A DNA stretch of 64,000 bases from Ricordea florida. Its lineage: Eukaryota > Cnidaria > Anthozoa > Corallimorpharia > Ricordeidae. Below, one piece after another: positions 1 through 10,500 of the stretch. Numbering within the stretch: the stretch's first letter is position 1; each line of letters starts with the position of its first letter. Under the pieces are notes generated by a model. That model had not been told where the DNA came from. It searched no databases and saw only the letters and a list, made by a program, of their open reading frames with translations. Location: assembly GCA_949710005.1 (NCBI GenBank), contig OX453272.1, forward strand, positions 40,061,373 to 40,125,372. The letters run 5' to 3'. Position numbers and translations under genes: made by a program.

Positions 1-740
1 TGGCTGAAGCCCTATATCGACCTCAACACCGAACTAAGGACCAAAGCAACAAACGACTTCGAGAAGGACTTTTTCAAGTTGATGAACAACTCAGTCTTTG
101 GGAAAACGATGGAGAACGTGAGGAACAGGGTGGACGTTCGTTTGGTCACTGAAGAGTCAAAAGCCAAGAAGTTGGTATCGAAGCCGAATTACCACCACAG
201 CACGATCTTTTGCGAGAATCTGGTTGCAGTACAAATGAAAAAGACAACGTTGGTGCTGGACAAACCCATTTACCTAGGCTTTTCAGTCCTGGAAATAAGC
301 AAGACCATAATGTACGACTTTCACTACAACTACATCAAGCCTAAGTACGGTGACAAGGCCAAGTTGTTGTTTACAGACACAGATTCATTGGCCTACGAGG
401 TGGAGACGGATGACTTCTACAAGGACATTAGCCCAGATGTGAGGGACAGGTTCGACACCAGCAACTACCCTGAAGACCATCCATCCGGCATTGAGGTGGG
501 CGTGAACAAGAAAGTCGGGGGCATGTTCAAGGATGAAGCGGGTGGCCAACAGATCATAGAATTCGTGGGTCTCCGGGCCAAGCTATATTCATATATGATG
601 GATGAGGGAAAGGAGGAAAAGAAGTGCAAGGGTGTGAAGAAGGCTGTGGTGAAAAAGAGCATAAGCTTCAAAGACTACAAGGATTGCCTCTTCAATCAAA
701 AATCACAGAGGAGGACGATGAATATCATCAGGAGTCACCT
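1..740 (+). mobile_element. Polinton/Maverick-type family B DNA polymerase fragment
   Basis: An open frame runs from the first base of the window to about 740 and encodes the palm region of a protein-primed family B DNA polymerase of the kind carried by Polintons/Mavericks and related virus-like elements. The NNSVFGKTMEN stretch (about 82-114) is the motif B region, and the DTDSL stretch (376-390) is motif C with the two catalytic aspartates. The segment up to the NIIRSH residues reads as a continuous family member with no internal stop. It then ends abruptly near 738-742, where the downstream sequence is an antisense LINE. The last residues before the stop at 781 therefore belong to the LINE, not the polymerase. 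The N-terminal exonuclease part lies outside the window and the C-terminal part is lost, so this is a fragment. The family call is confident; the exact element type (Polinton versus adintovirus-like) is inferred. Confidence 0.85.
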
Positions 741-2560
741 TCTAAAAAGACGCGTTGCGATCGGTCAGAAAGGTAAGATTTAAACCACTTCAAAGCCGTT
801 CCTGTGATACCAAAACTCGACTGTAGACGATGAAGTAAGATTTTGTGGTCCACCGTGTCGAAGGCCGCACTGAGATCTAGAAGAACTAGAAGTGTCACGT
901 GCTGGCGGTTCATATTCATAAGTATATCATTCTGGACTTTTAGGAGCGCAGTCTCGGTACTATGGCATTTACGGTATGCAGACTGGAGTACAGGATACAG
1001 GCCAAGATCCATCATGTGGTTATACATCTGATCAAATACAGCGCGTTCTGTCAATTTTGATAGGAACTGAAGATTACTCACAGGTCGTAGGTTTTTAAAC
1101 ACCAAATCAAGGCTAGCCTTCTTTAGGAGAGGGTTGACAAGAGCTTCTTTCCATTCACCAGGAAAGTAACCTGAGGACAGCGATGAGTTAACTATGCGCG
1201 TGATGATGGGGAGGAGCACATCGTGACAACCGACGACCATGGCCAGTGATGTTGGCATGGGGTCCGTTAGACAAGACTTCTTGGCTGACTTCTGGATTAA
1301 AGCCCATACATCATTCTCAGTAACAGGGTGGAAAGCACTTAAAGAGAAACATGTTGGAACGACTTCTACTTCAGGTGAACTGGGCACTCCATCATCCACA
1401 ACAGTGGCATCGATGTCCGAACGAATTCTGGTGATCTTACGAACGAAAAAGCCGTTGATGTCATTGGCTAGGGCCGTTTTGTCATGATAGTCAGGAAAAG
1501 ATAATTCATCCTTTCTGACAAGGAGTTTCTTGGTAGCTCTAAATAGCCTTCCTTGATCGGCACTGTTCTCATCGATAAAGTTGGTATAAAACACCTGTCT
1601 AGCTTGATTCATGAGATGAGTCACGTGATTTTTCTTAGACTTAAAGATAATCAGGTCTGACAACAATTTAGTTTTCCTCCACGTTCGCTCAGCTTTCCGA
1701 CGTATTCGTTTAGCGGCATCTATGTCAGCGTTGTACCAGGGTACCCTCGGCCTAGCCCTCAAGGTCTTTGTTTTTAATGGCGCATGACAATTGGTCATTC
1801 TGGACAGAGTTTTGTTATAGTTACGTAAAAGCGCATCAACACCCTCCGGGGTGACAGTAGTTAACTCATCGGGTTGTTCTTGACACAATCCAGAGGCAGC
1901 TAAGTCAGCTTTGAGTGAATCCAGGTCCACTGATTTCAGCCTTCTGTAAGTGACCTTCTTAGTTGTAACAGCTGGTTTATCTTGAAGTAGCTTGCAAAGA
2001 AGTGATGCATGGTCTGATATGAAACGATCAGTTTGTGGCGGATCCTGGATGATTTGGTCAGACCATCGGGTGATAATAAGATCTAGTGTGTGTCCGTGAA
2101 CGTGAGTTGGCTGGGAGACGTGTTGCCGTAGACCAACAGACTCCAAGAGATCCAACAGTTTGAGAGAGTCAGGATCATCAACAGCATCAACATGGATGTT
2201 AAAGTCACCGGTAATCAGTAGCTGTTCCTTAGACAGAAGAATGGATTCAAGATAAATCGAAAACTCGGTGAAGAAAACATTGGTTGAGACTCTATGCTCA
2301 TCAGAGTATGGCGGACGGTAAATGATAACAACGCGGAGATTGCGCGATGATGATGTCGTAACAGTCCACTCGGAGAATTCGAATGATTCCTTTTCACCCG
2401 CGTCAGCTTTCTTAATACCCAATGAATCGCGATATACTAGACCCGTTCCGCCGCCACGACGCCCAAGACGGGGGTGATCTACAAACTTGTACCCGTCAGG
2501 GCACAACTTCGCCCGTACAGCTGCATCATCCGAACTCAGCCAAGTTTATCTGGCTATCAA
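738..2560 (-). mobile_element. LINE A: L2/CR1-like retrotransposon, 3' half missing
   Basis: On the minus strand an open frame of about 590 codons encodes an apurinic-type endonuclease followed by the first half of a reverse transcriptase. Endonuclease marks are the GDFNIHVDA stretch and the later SDHASLL stretch. The RT part includes [20 protein letters not shown] and motif A ([13 protein letters not shown]). The frame stops at the junction with the polymerase fragment near 738, just after the [11 protein letters not shown] region, so the YADD motif, thumb and 3' UTR are absent. Upstream of about 2547 the endonuclease frame continues only to an in-frame TAA in the expected TETWLSS segment, so the 5' end is also decayed or truncated. 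The clade call (L2/CR1 group) rests on the RT block style. Loss of the 3' end is unusual for a LINE, which normally truncates at the 5' end. Confidence 0.9.
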
Positions 2561-3060
2561 ACTTTGGCCGAAGGTAGAACTTTCTTCTCTCAAAACAAGT
2601 CAACAGAACAGGATTGCAAAGTGAGTGCTTTTCAGGTCCGAAAGATTTTCGTGGCTTTCAAGAAATGAGCGCCAGTACAGTTTTCAAATTTTCTCAGGCT
2701 ATCCTCACTCTTGCATTCCAATTTGCCACACTTTTTTCTTTAATGGACGACTTTCTCATCCAGTTTGAGTATTAGATAATTCATTCATTCGGATTTCTGT
2801 TTTGTGGCGATCATTTCTAAGTCTCTTGTTAGCTAACATTATGTTAGTCGACTTCCTGATGATTTTCTCTAGTAGAGTCTTCGCATCTTCTTCGGAGAGG
2901 GTAGATGTTATATATTTCTCCTTAGATTCGGCTTCCCTTTTTGCATGTGCTTTGGCTCTCATCGTCAGACGTATTCTCTCGCTCAGAAATCGTATAGATG
3001 TTATTTCGGCGGCTTTCCGAGCTCCTTTGGTGGGCACCAGAGGGCGAACTCATAGATATT
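2561..3060 (-). other. unassigned stretch with one basic, unrecognised ORF (2756-3037)
   Basis: A 93-codon minus-strand frame (3037 down to 2756) is rich in Lys, Arg and Glu and predicts a largely helical, charged peptide. I do not recognise a family, and no splice context or neighbouring exon supports it as a host gene. Since both flanks are retroelement debris, the best guess is a decayed retroelement ORF1-like or chance frame. Confidence 0.2.
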
Positions 3061-3094
3061 TTGGCACAATGCGGTTCTTAATACACCTGGTGAG

Positions 3095-3262
3095 AAAAGT
3101 AATGTGGTTAGAATAACGTGCAAGCTTTTGCTGGCAACATTCGTGTCGGCATCCACGCTTCTGGAATTTCCGCTATCCCTGTTGATGTTATTAGGGTGCC
3201 GTCTTGTGTGAATTGCCTCTTTCACCTTCCTCGTGTACCAGTGGTTTTCGCGATCAATAAAC
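3095..3262 (-). mobile_element. Penelope-like element remnant, GIY-YIG C-terminal segment
   Basis: Reading the minus strand from about 3262 gives a frame with IDRENHWYTRKVKEAIHTRR followed by HPNNINRDSG. In Penelope-like retroelements this charged KVKEAI...NRDSG block closes the C-terminal GIY-YIG endonuclease domain. The frame loses similarity after about 3130. No reverse transcriptase remains beside it, so this is a short relic. The assignment is by recognition of the block and is not tested by a search. Confidence 0.55.
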
Positions 3263-3589
3263 TTAACTTAACTTGCAGGAACGTTTATCTGATCAAGAAA
3301 CTCATCAAACAGGAAACAGCAGGGAATATAGTGGATCTGATGAAATCGTCGCAAGTGTTAAACAGCATTCACTCAACATCAGCAGAGATCAAATAAGGAA
3401 TGGGAGAATTCACACAGATGAAATTCTTGATTTGTTTCGCCCAAACAAACTATAAACGTCTGCTAAGAAAACATCGCGAGAAAAACACATTACAAATGGT
3501 GTACAGAACAAAGAACTAGAACGATATCTGGATGAAACGCTTTATGAATTTTTCAAAGCCTCGCACTCTATTTTTCTTAAGCGCCTTTG

Positions 3590-3643
3590 AACATATTCAT
3601 ATGAAAAAGTGCGCTATATAAATTCATTATCATTATCATTTCT
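3590..3643 (+). repeat. LINE/SINE-type 3' tail
   Basis: The segment ends with GTGCGCTATATAAATTCATT and then an ATT/ATC-rich simple run. That is the typical 3' end of L2-like elements and their SINE partners in cnidarian genomes. The preceding 300 bp (3290-3590) hold no coding sequence that I recognise. Confidence 0.45.
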
Positions 3644-3689
3644 CCTAAAATCTTACCGATAAATATGCTCTATTTTTAGACTATGTCCA

Positions 3690-4215
3690 CTTTAATGCAT
3701 GACATCGCTAACAAATCTGCTCATCAAAATATTTCTAGATGTATTTAGGGAGTCAAGTTTGAATCATCCCTTAAAAACTAGGTCTTCTTCTTCTAGTAAT
3801 TTTTATGTTCAATATTCGCGACTTACCCAACAGCATAATTCAACAACACGTTTCGGCGTCAGAGTTTGGAACTGTCTGCCACCCCAAGTACGCCAATTGC
3901 CAAAAAAGCAGTTTAAAAACAAACTACGAGAAATTCTATTTGCTTTTTTTCCTGCCGAGAACACTTATGTTGATGAAAAAATATGTAAAGTAAATTAAAT
4001 TAACTGACTTGTAAATTTTTGTAATATGTAGTATTTATTTTATTGTAATTAACTGCTCACTTCTTTCTTTGTTTGTTTTTTTCTCTTTCGTTCTATTTCT
4101 TTTAACTGATAATGACATCTGATTTAAAAGCGCAACCCGCCTCGATTAGCGCTGCTGCCTGCGGATTACGCAGGATTTTCATTGTATTTTATATCTAAAA
4201 TTAATAAATTAAAAT
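3690..4215 (+). mobile_element. LINE C: 3' end of a non-LTR retrotransposon
   Basis: A plus-strand frame (about 3699-3998) gives a peptide with RFGVRVWNCLPPQVRQLPKK and FKNKLREILF. This resembles the extreme C-terminus of cnidarian LINE reverse transcriptases (the FG.R.WN.LP.....P...FK..L block). It is followed by a roughly 200-bp A+T-rich 3' UTR with the CGATTAGCGCTGCTGCCTGC stretch and an ATAAATTAA tail near 4200. The rest of the element is missing, as expected for a 5'-truncated insertion. Confidence 0.65.
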
Positions 4216-4549
4216 GATGTTGTTGATTTTGATGTTAAAGCGAAGATGGGTGACCTGACGAACACACAGAACAATACATCCCATGATACCATGTGGTGTA
4301 ATATGAGAAAATGACTTGATTTCTATTAGTTCATGTATAGAGACCCGTTCATTGCTAAGCGAGACTATTTATTGAAGGTCTACTTTTTAAGTCGTCTTTC
4401 TGAATCATCATGTTGTTTTATTTAAACACGAAAAAATTCCAAAAGTCAAATTTGAGCAGTGAACTTAAGTATAATGACAATCATTAAAAGGTTTTGAAAC
4501 TTCTATGCATCTTAACCTGCTTGACCTGTCTTTGTTTTTGTTTGCTTGT

Positions 4550-4583
<34 letters not shown>

Positions 4584-5091
4584 AAGTGTGCCGAAAGACC
4601 TACCTAATTCTAGAAATTCGCTTTCCTGCTCGGACAGGATGAAAGTCAAAGATTTCCAGTTATGACGCACTATGATTACCACAAGATGATGATGATTAAA
4701 GCAGCCCAGGTGAAAATTACAAATCCTATTACTAACGGGGAGTCTATCTCTCTTCGTCTTTGAAGGCAATAAAAATTTGCGTAACACATTAATATAACGC
4801 TAAGAACAATTCATATCATAAAAATACACATGCAAAAGTTTTAACGCGCTGACTGGCTGAGAGCACGCTAATTAATCCCAAACGGCGCTAAAACTGCACA
4901 ATCGAAACAGTTCTAACGCGCTCTTGTCTTTAACGAATTGAAAAAACGGTTGCTATGATGAAAGCGAAAGCAATTACGTGTTACGGCTAAGTATCACAAT
5001 AAATAAATCAATGGGAAATAAACAGAAATCTAAGCGAAGTAAGAGAACAAATTAATACTTACAAACGTTGTTTTTGCACAGGAGGTAAGCT
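4216..5091. other. intergenic; (GTT)n microsatellite at 4549-4583
   Basis: No gene is visible. A run of about eleven GTT units lies at 4549-4583. The rest is A+T-rich unique-looking sequence, apart from a short stretch near 4836-4910 related to the TTGCACT-type repeat described at 27535. Confidence 0.6.
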
Positions 5092-5247
5092 GGAATGATT
5101 TCCGCACAGGTCCCTACTCATTATGCATGCTGTAGCCATACTGTTTCATTCTGCAACAACAAGAAATGCTTACATGTGCATTACGCGGCTAAACAATTCC
5201 TCTGCTACATGCATAAAGAAGTAGGGAGCTGTGCGCAAATCTTGCCG
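5092..5247. mobile_element. MITE family 1, copy 1
   Basis: This is a roughly 155-bp near-palindrome. The left arm begins ATTTCCGCACAGGTCCCTAC, and the right arm is its complement, ending in a GCGNAAATCTTGCC block. Three related copies occur at 14515, 47540 and 48861. There is no coding capacity, so it is a non-autonomous DNA element. Its superfamily cannot be told from the ends alone. Confidence 0.8.
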
Positions 5248-5389
5248 GTAGGCTTACGCCAGGTTATGCTTCTACTTTAAATAAACTTGATTTCTACCGG
5301 CCGTTATGATCGTTGGAAAGTGACACAAAAAATTAAGTTACCAGCCTAAACGACGCCAGATTATGCAAATACTGTTACTATGGATGGAA

Positions 5390-5660
5390 ATATGCATGGT
5401 GTAACGCACGTGCAAATTGGTAAGCACGTTTGCAGTAACAGGCGCATAGAGTTGAAATTGGGTGCAGAAATTCAAAATTAAATTTTTCACGTCTTCTTAA
5501 CAAATAAAATGATTTCGGGTGCAATTTTGGATAAAAAAGCACTTGTAAATTTTTCATAGACAACAAATTGCACTCGCTACAGGCTCGAGCAATTTTTTTT
5601 TCAGTCTTGAAACCATTTGATTACTTATACGAATTAATGCAAGGTACAAGTCATAACTTC
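5390..5660. repeat. TTGCACT-type interspersed repeat, copy 1
   Basis: Shares scattered blocks (GATTTCGGGTGCAATTTTG, ACAAATTGCACTCGCTACAG, CTTATACGAATT) with 27535-27835 and with the shorter stretch at 12405-12530. No coding sequence. Boundaries are approximate. Confidence 0.5.
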
Positions 5661-5817
5661 AAAGAATCTTGGAATGCTTATGGCGTTTTCCTCAAGTTAA
5701 TCTGTAGTAAAATCTCAAGCGAGTCCAGTAAGAGAAAGAAGACACGTTGAAAAGTAGCTATCCGAAGAATAATTCCAGCTTTCAACTATTTAAACTTATG
5801 AAATAAATGATATACAA

Positions 5818-7375
5818 TAGAGCCCCGTTAATACGGGCTCCAAGGGGACATGCCATAGTGTCCGCATTATCCGGGTGTCCGTATTAAGCGGGCTCTCAGG
5901 AAAACGTCAGAGACACATGTTTTATCGATATAAGGACCAAAGCAGACAGTTTAAAGAGAAAACGTTGTTTAGTTTATCGACCTCACGAATCATGCATAGA
6001 CAGATTTTGCTCAAACATTCTTTAAAAGTTGCCCCAAAAAAATTGCTCAAAATTTGCTCCCAGATATATAAAAAGTGGCTCAAAAAATATTTATTCACAC
6101 TCTTGTAGCCTGATTTATTGAAAAATGGTAAAGAATCAAGTTTCTTAACTCAACAGCTTGAAAAGATCAAGCAATTATTCTAAACACCATCTTGCATAAT
6201 TATACTGAATCAATATGGTTGCATCAAAAAGAGACTCACTAGGCCGCCATTTCGTTGGCTTAATAACATGGCGAGTCAAAAAATAGAATGTTGCATGGCT
6301 TCCGCCATTTTGCTTTCAGCAATACAGGCAGTTGTTCTATATTAGAAATATTAATACAGGACATACATCCATATATGGAAGATACACCATAGAACACCGA
6401 AATATTAAATAGATTTAGGCAAACCTAAAAGCGGAGCTCCTCACACAGTCCCTCCAAAAATGCTTGAAAACTTGTAGAAAGAACTCAGCTTTATGCTTAT
6501 GTCCCTCCAAAAACGCTTGAAAACTTGCAGGAAGAAAATTTTTCCTCCAAAAAAGCTATGAATAATCCGTTTCTTCAGCAAAACATTGTAGACTGCTGGC
6601 TGTAGGTTGTGTAGCCGCGGCAAGCCGCGAAATGCGCGCGAAAAACAAAGCCTCGTTTCGGTTTAAGACCTAAATATCCCGGATGACTATGGCCGCCATG
6701 TTGGGGCAACTTCGTCGTCGTCGTCGTCGTCGCTAGGCGCACGCGCCCGCGAGCCATGCCGCTAGCCACGATGACCATGAAAACTCAAACGCATAGTTTT
6801 CTCAATTTCTATCCTCGCACGGTAGTTATGGGGCTCCGCTCTGCGGCTCTTCGAGCCGCTGTGGAGCTCCGCTACAAAGTGAAAATCGTGCTTATAGCAA
6901 GATTTTTCGTTCAGTGTTTGATTTGAAATGGCAAAATACATCAAAAAGTGTCATTTTGGTACAAGTTGCTCGAAAAATCGAAAAAGTTGCTCAAAATTGA
7001 AAACGTGTCTCGAAAGTTGTTGTGAGGATGGTTTCCAAAGAAACTGGTGCTGCGTAGGTGGGGAATTGAAACACAAGAAATTGGGTAAATCAAACGAATT
7101 TATTAAGTAACTTATACCACCGTAAGGTAAAAGGGAGGTGCTGACGTTTCGAGCGTTAGCACTTCGCAATTTCTTGTTGCTCCAAAGTTGCCGAGCAGAA
7201 TCTGTCTATGCCTACTCACGATCATTTGTCATGGTCTGAGAGTAAAGTATTGTATTGTTATTGAAACAGACACGAAAACGGGTTCATTTGAAAAAGGATA
7301 CCCACGTAATACGGACACCCACGTAATACGGGTGTCCGTATTACGTGGGTGTCCGTAGAGCGGGCTTCCAATGTA
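5818..7375. mobile_element. putative pogo/Tigger-like non-autonomous element
   Basis: The left end (5818-5897) carries CCGTTAATACGGGCTCC and repeated GTGTCCGTATTA-type blocks. The right end (7303-7370) carries the complementary type, ACGGGTGTCCGTATTACGTG. These resemble the terminal repeats of pogo/Tigger-like elements. The 1.4 kb between holds no transposase frame and includes a (CGT)n run at 6712-6732. The two ends could instead be independent solo ends. Confidence 0.4.
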
Positions 7376-7585
7376 TTTGCCCAACGGTTGGATGGGTAGT
7401 TGAAGATTTGTCTGACCCTAACAGCATTTACAAAATATCGAAAACGGCGTAATGCTACGAGGCTCAAATCGTCAACAGCACTTCCAGCATTATACTTGAA
7501 ATTTTACAAGAGCTGTGTTTGGTGAAATGTGACTTAAAATAAAGGACGCAGAGACTGCAAAAAAAAGAAAACGTTTAATAACCAG

Positions 7586-10500
7586 TTAACTAAAGCCAAC
7601 CCTTCGCTTCACCTCCGCCAAGTTCACTTCAGCGATCTCTGTCGCTTTACAAGCCCCTTGCTCAAGGACTTTCTCCACGTAACCAACATCGCCTCGAAGT
7701 CGTACAACTTTATCTTGTACAGGGCTCAGCTGAGATACAATTAGTTCTGTTAAATCCGCCTTGAAAACGGCCTTTGATCTTTCAGCATTACAGTATTTTT
7801 TGCAGACATCTTCTTGAGATAACCCACTGAATGCGGAGTAAATGTTTATCAAGTTCGCCATCCCGGGTCTGTGTTTCGGGTCATAGCCTATGTGACTCTC
7901 TGAGTCGGAAACTGCCTTTTGAATTTTGTTTTTGATGACATCAGGATGGTCGGATAGTTCAATCCGGGACATCTCGTGTGGGTCTGATTTGCTCATCTTT
8001 GTGCCAGCATCGCGCAGACTCATTACCCGCGTAAAAGAACCTGCAAATATCAATTTAAAAAAAACGAAAGGTCTTTTTTTTTCACAACCTAATAACGAAA
8101 TGTCTTTTTTCACAACTGATTCTCCTTTCTTACAGAAGATCCAGATCGCCGATTCCAACAGCGTTAAATTATCAGCTCTGGGGCTCGTTGCTCGAAACTC
8201 TAAATAACTTTGCAGGCCCAGAGCTCCATTTTTAGGAATGATTTTGTAGTTTTTCGCGTACAAACCAGCCTAACAGGCAAATCAATTTAATTTTTTTGGA
8301 TCAATGTCGGCATCTGGCAACAAGTTATAAGTTAAAAAGTTAGCGTTAACGTTGGGTTAGGTGAGGGGTAGTTGCACAGTTGCCTAGATACTGACATTGA
8401 TCCAAATTTTTTTATTTGCGTTACCTTCAAAACTAATAAAATTGTAATTCCCTATGTAGACATAGCTGCCATAGAACAGCTTTTTGGGTGCGATAAGTTA
8501 CCGGGTCTTTCGAGAAACGAGCCCCTGGCGCGAGTTTCCTAAGATTCCCGAAACGTTTCGGCCGATCAAAGACGTTTCTGTCCGTAGATCTTTGCCAGAA
8601 GGAAGGAGATTTTCCTCGTTAAAATCGTTAAAAGAACAGACATGAAGAATAAGAGAATTACATTTTAACAACTGGCTTTTCAGGCCCAAAAAGTTTGCAG
8701 TTGTTCAGAGAAACCCCGGCCTGGTGCGCGTTGTTCGAAAGTTCCAAAACGTTTCAGAACGTTTAAGGTTGTAATAACTTACGCTGTAGTTTGGCAACAA
8801 AGGCGTTTCTGCCCTGCAAACTTTACCACAGAAGAGGACTCACTCTTCTGTTTTTTAAAACATTTTGAAAGAATAGGTTTGCAGAGTCAGAGGGTGATAT
8901 TTCCTGCTAGTGAAAAGTTCTCGGATATTTTGAAGTGCGTTGCCTGATATTGAGAGCAATAATATTGTCAATCCCATGAGATACCATAAAGAGATTCTAA
9001 CAGGAAATTTAATAGTTTTAGTCAATGATCAGTCCAAAATTGCAATAACGAACTACATTGTAAATGAAATGAAACTTCAATAATATCGACGTCAATGAAA
9101 CTTCAGTAATATTGTTACAAGTACTATCGCTGTAATATACAATTCACCAACCCAACATATGGACATTTCTGTTTAGTGTCTTCTTCAGGGGAAATATAAA
9201 GAACGCGTTAAGGGAAATTTATAATAGTTTAACACACTGGCCAGGAATAAAATGAACTGCTATCAAAATAAGCTGTTTTTTGACAGTTACATGAAAATCA
9301 ATTTTGCGCCAATGAGAAGAAAAGCCTGATCTGCAATTGATACAAAATTCTCTGTGTTAAATTGATTTATAGAGATTTTTCACAAAATAGATCCTTAGAT
9401 TTTTCACCAAAGCCATTCAGACAGAACGTTCAATTTTCGCCAATGACAAGAACTTTTAAACCAATAATTAAAGTAAGGTGTGAGTTTTCATTACAAATGG
9501 AGAATTGAAAAGTTAGCTGCCACTACAATTTCTAAGTGTAAATCTACAGACAAAAATGGTCATACCAAGAATAGGTTCAGGGAAAGGGAAAAAGTTGCCA
9601 TAAATGTTGTTGAAGAGCCTACAGATTTCTCTAGCAAGTTCAAGATGTTGCAACTGATCTTCACCTATTGGAACATGAGTGGCTCTGAAAAAAAATAATT
9701 AAACAAAATCAAACAAAATTTTGAGGATTGTCTGGATGGTACCTACTCACAGCAAAGGTCAAAACTGAAACGAGCCTGAAATCAGGCGTTCTTTTTCGGA
9801 AAAACAGGATAGTTGTTACGCAGGAAAACGAAAAACACGTTTTTTTTGTACATTCTCCTAATCCTCTGCCTTTCGCACTCCAAACGAAAAAAAACCCTGA
9901 TTGCAGGTTTAGGAAGTCCCCAGACAATTAAAGGAATTAAATTCAAGGGTTAAGTTTAAGATGAAAATCTACAGTATGAAGACAAGTGCAAGCATTTTTG
10001 CACAATACAGATTTTCACACATCTGCCGTTAGAAATTTTCTAATATTCAAAATTATGCTTAAACAATACTGGAGGAGAGAGCAGTAAAAATTTCACACTA
10101 CATTTTCTTAAAACTAACAAATAATATAATTATAATAATAATTTTCCCTTACTTGTACAGCAAGATATCAGCAGCCATTAATACAGGATAAGAGTAGAGA
10201 CCAAGACAACTCCTGTCTTTGCTGTCACGAACTTTACTCTAGAAGAAAACAACAGCCATGGTCTCTTAAGAACATAAAGAAAAAAAAACCTTGTTGTGGT
10301 TCACTTTTGATTTTATATCTGGTATGTTTCTCAGAATAATTAAACATGACTATGAGAATAAAATGAGGAAAAGAAAAAGTAAACCTTAAGAAAGTTATTT
10401 TCTAAATAAACAGATAAATATGTCTTATTGAACAAGTGCAAATAATAATAATAATAATAATATTTAATATTTATAAGGTGCAAATTAACATGTAAATATG

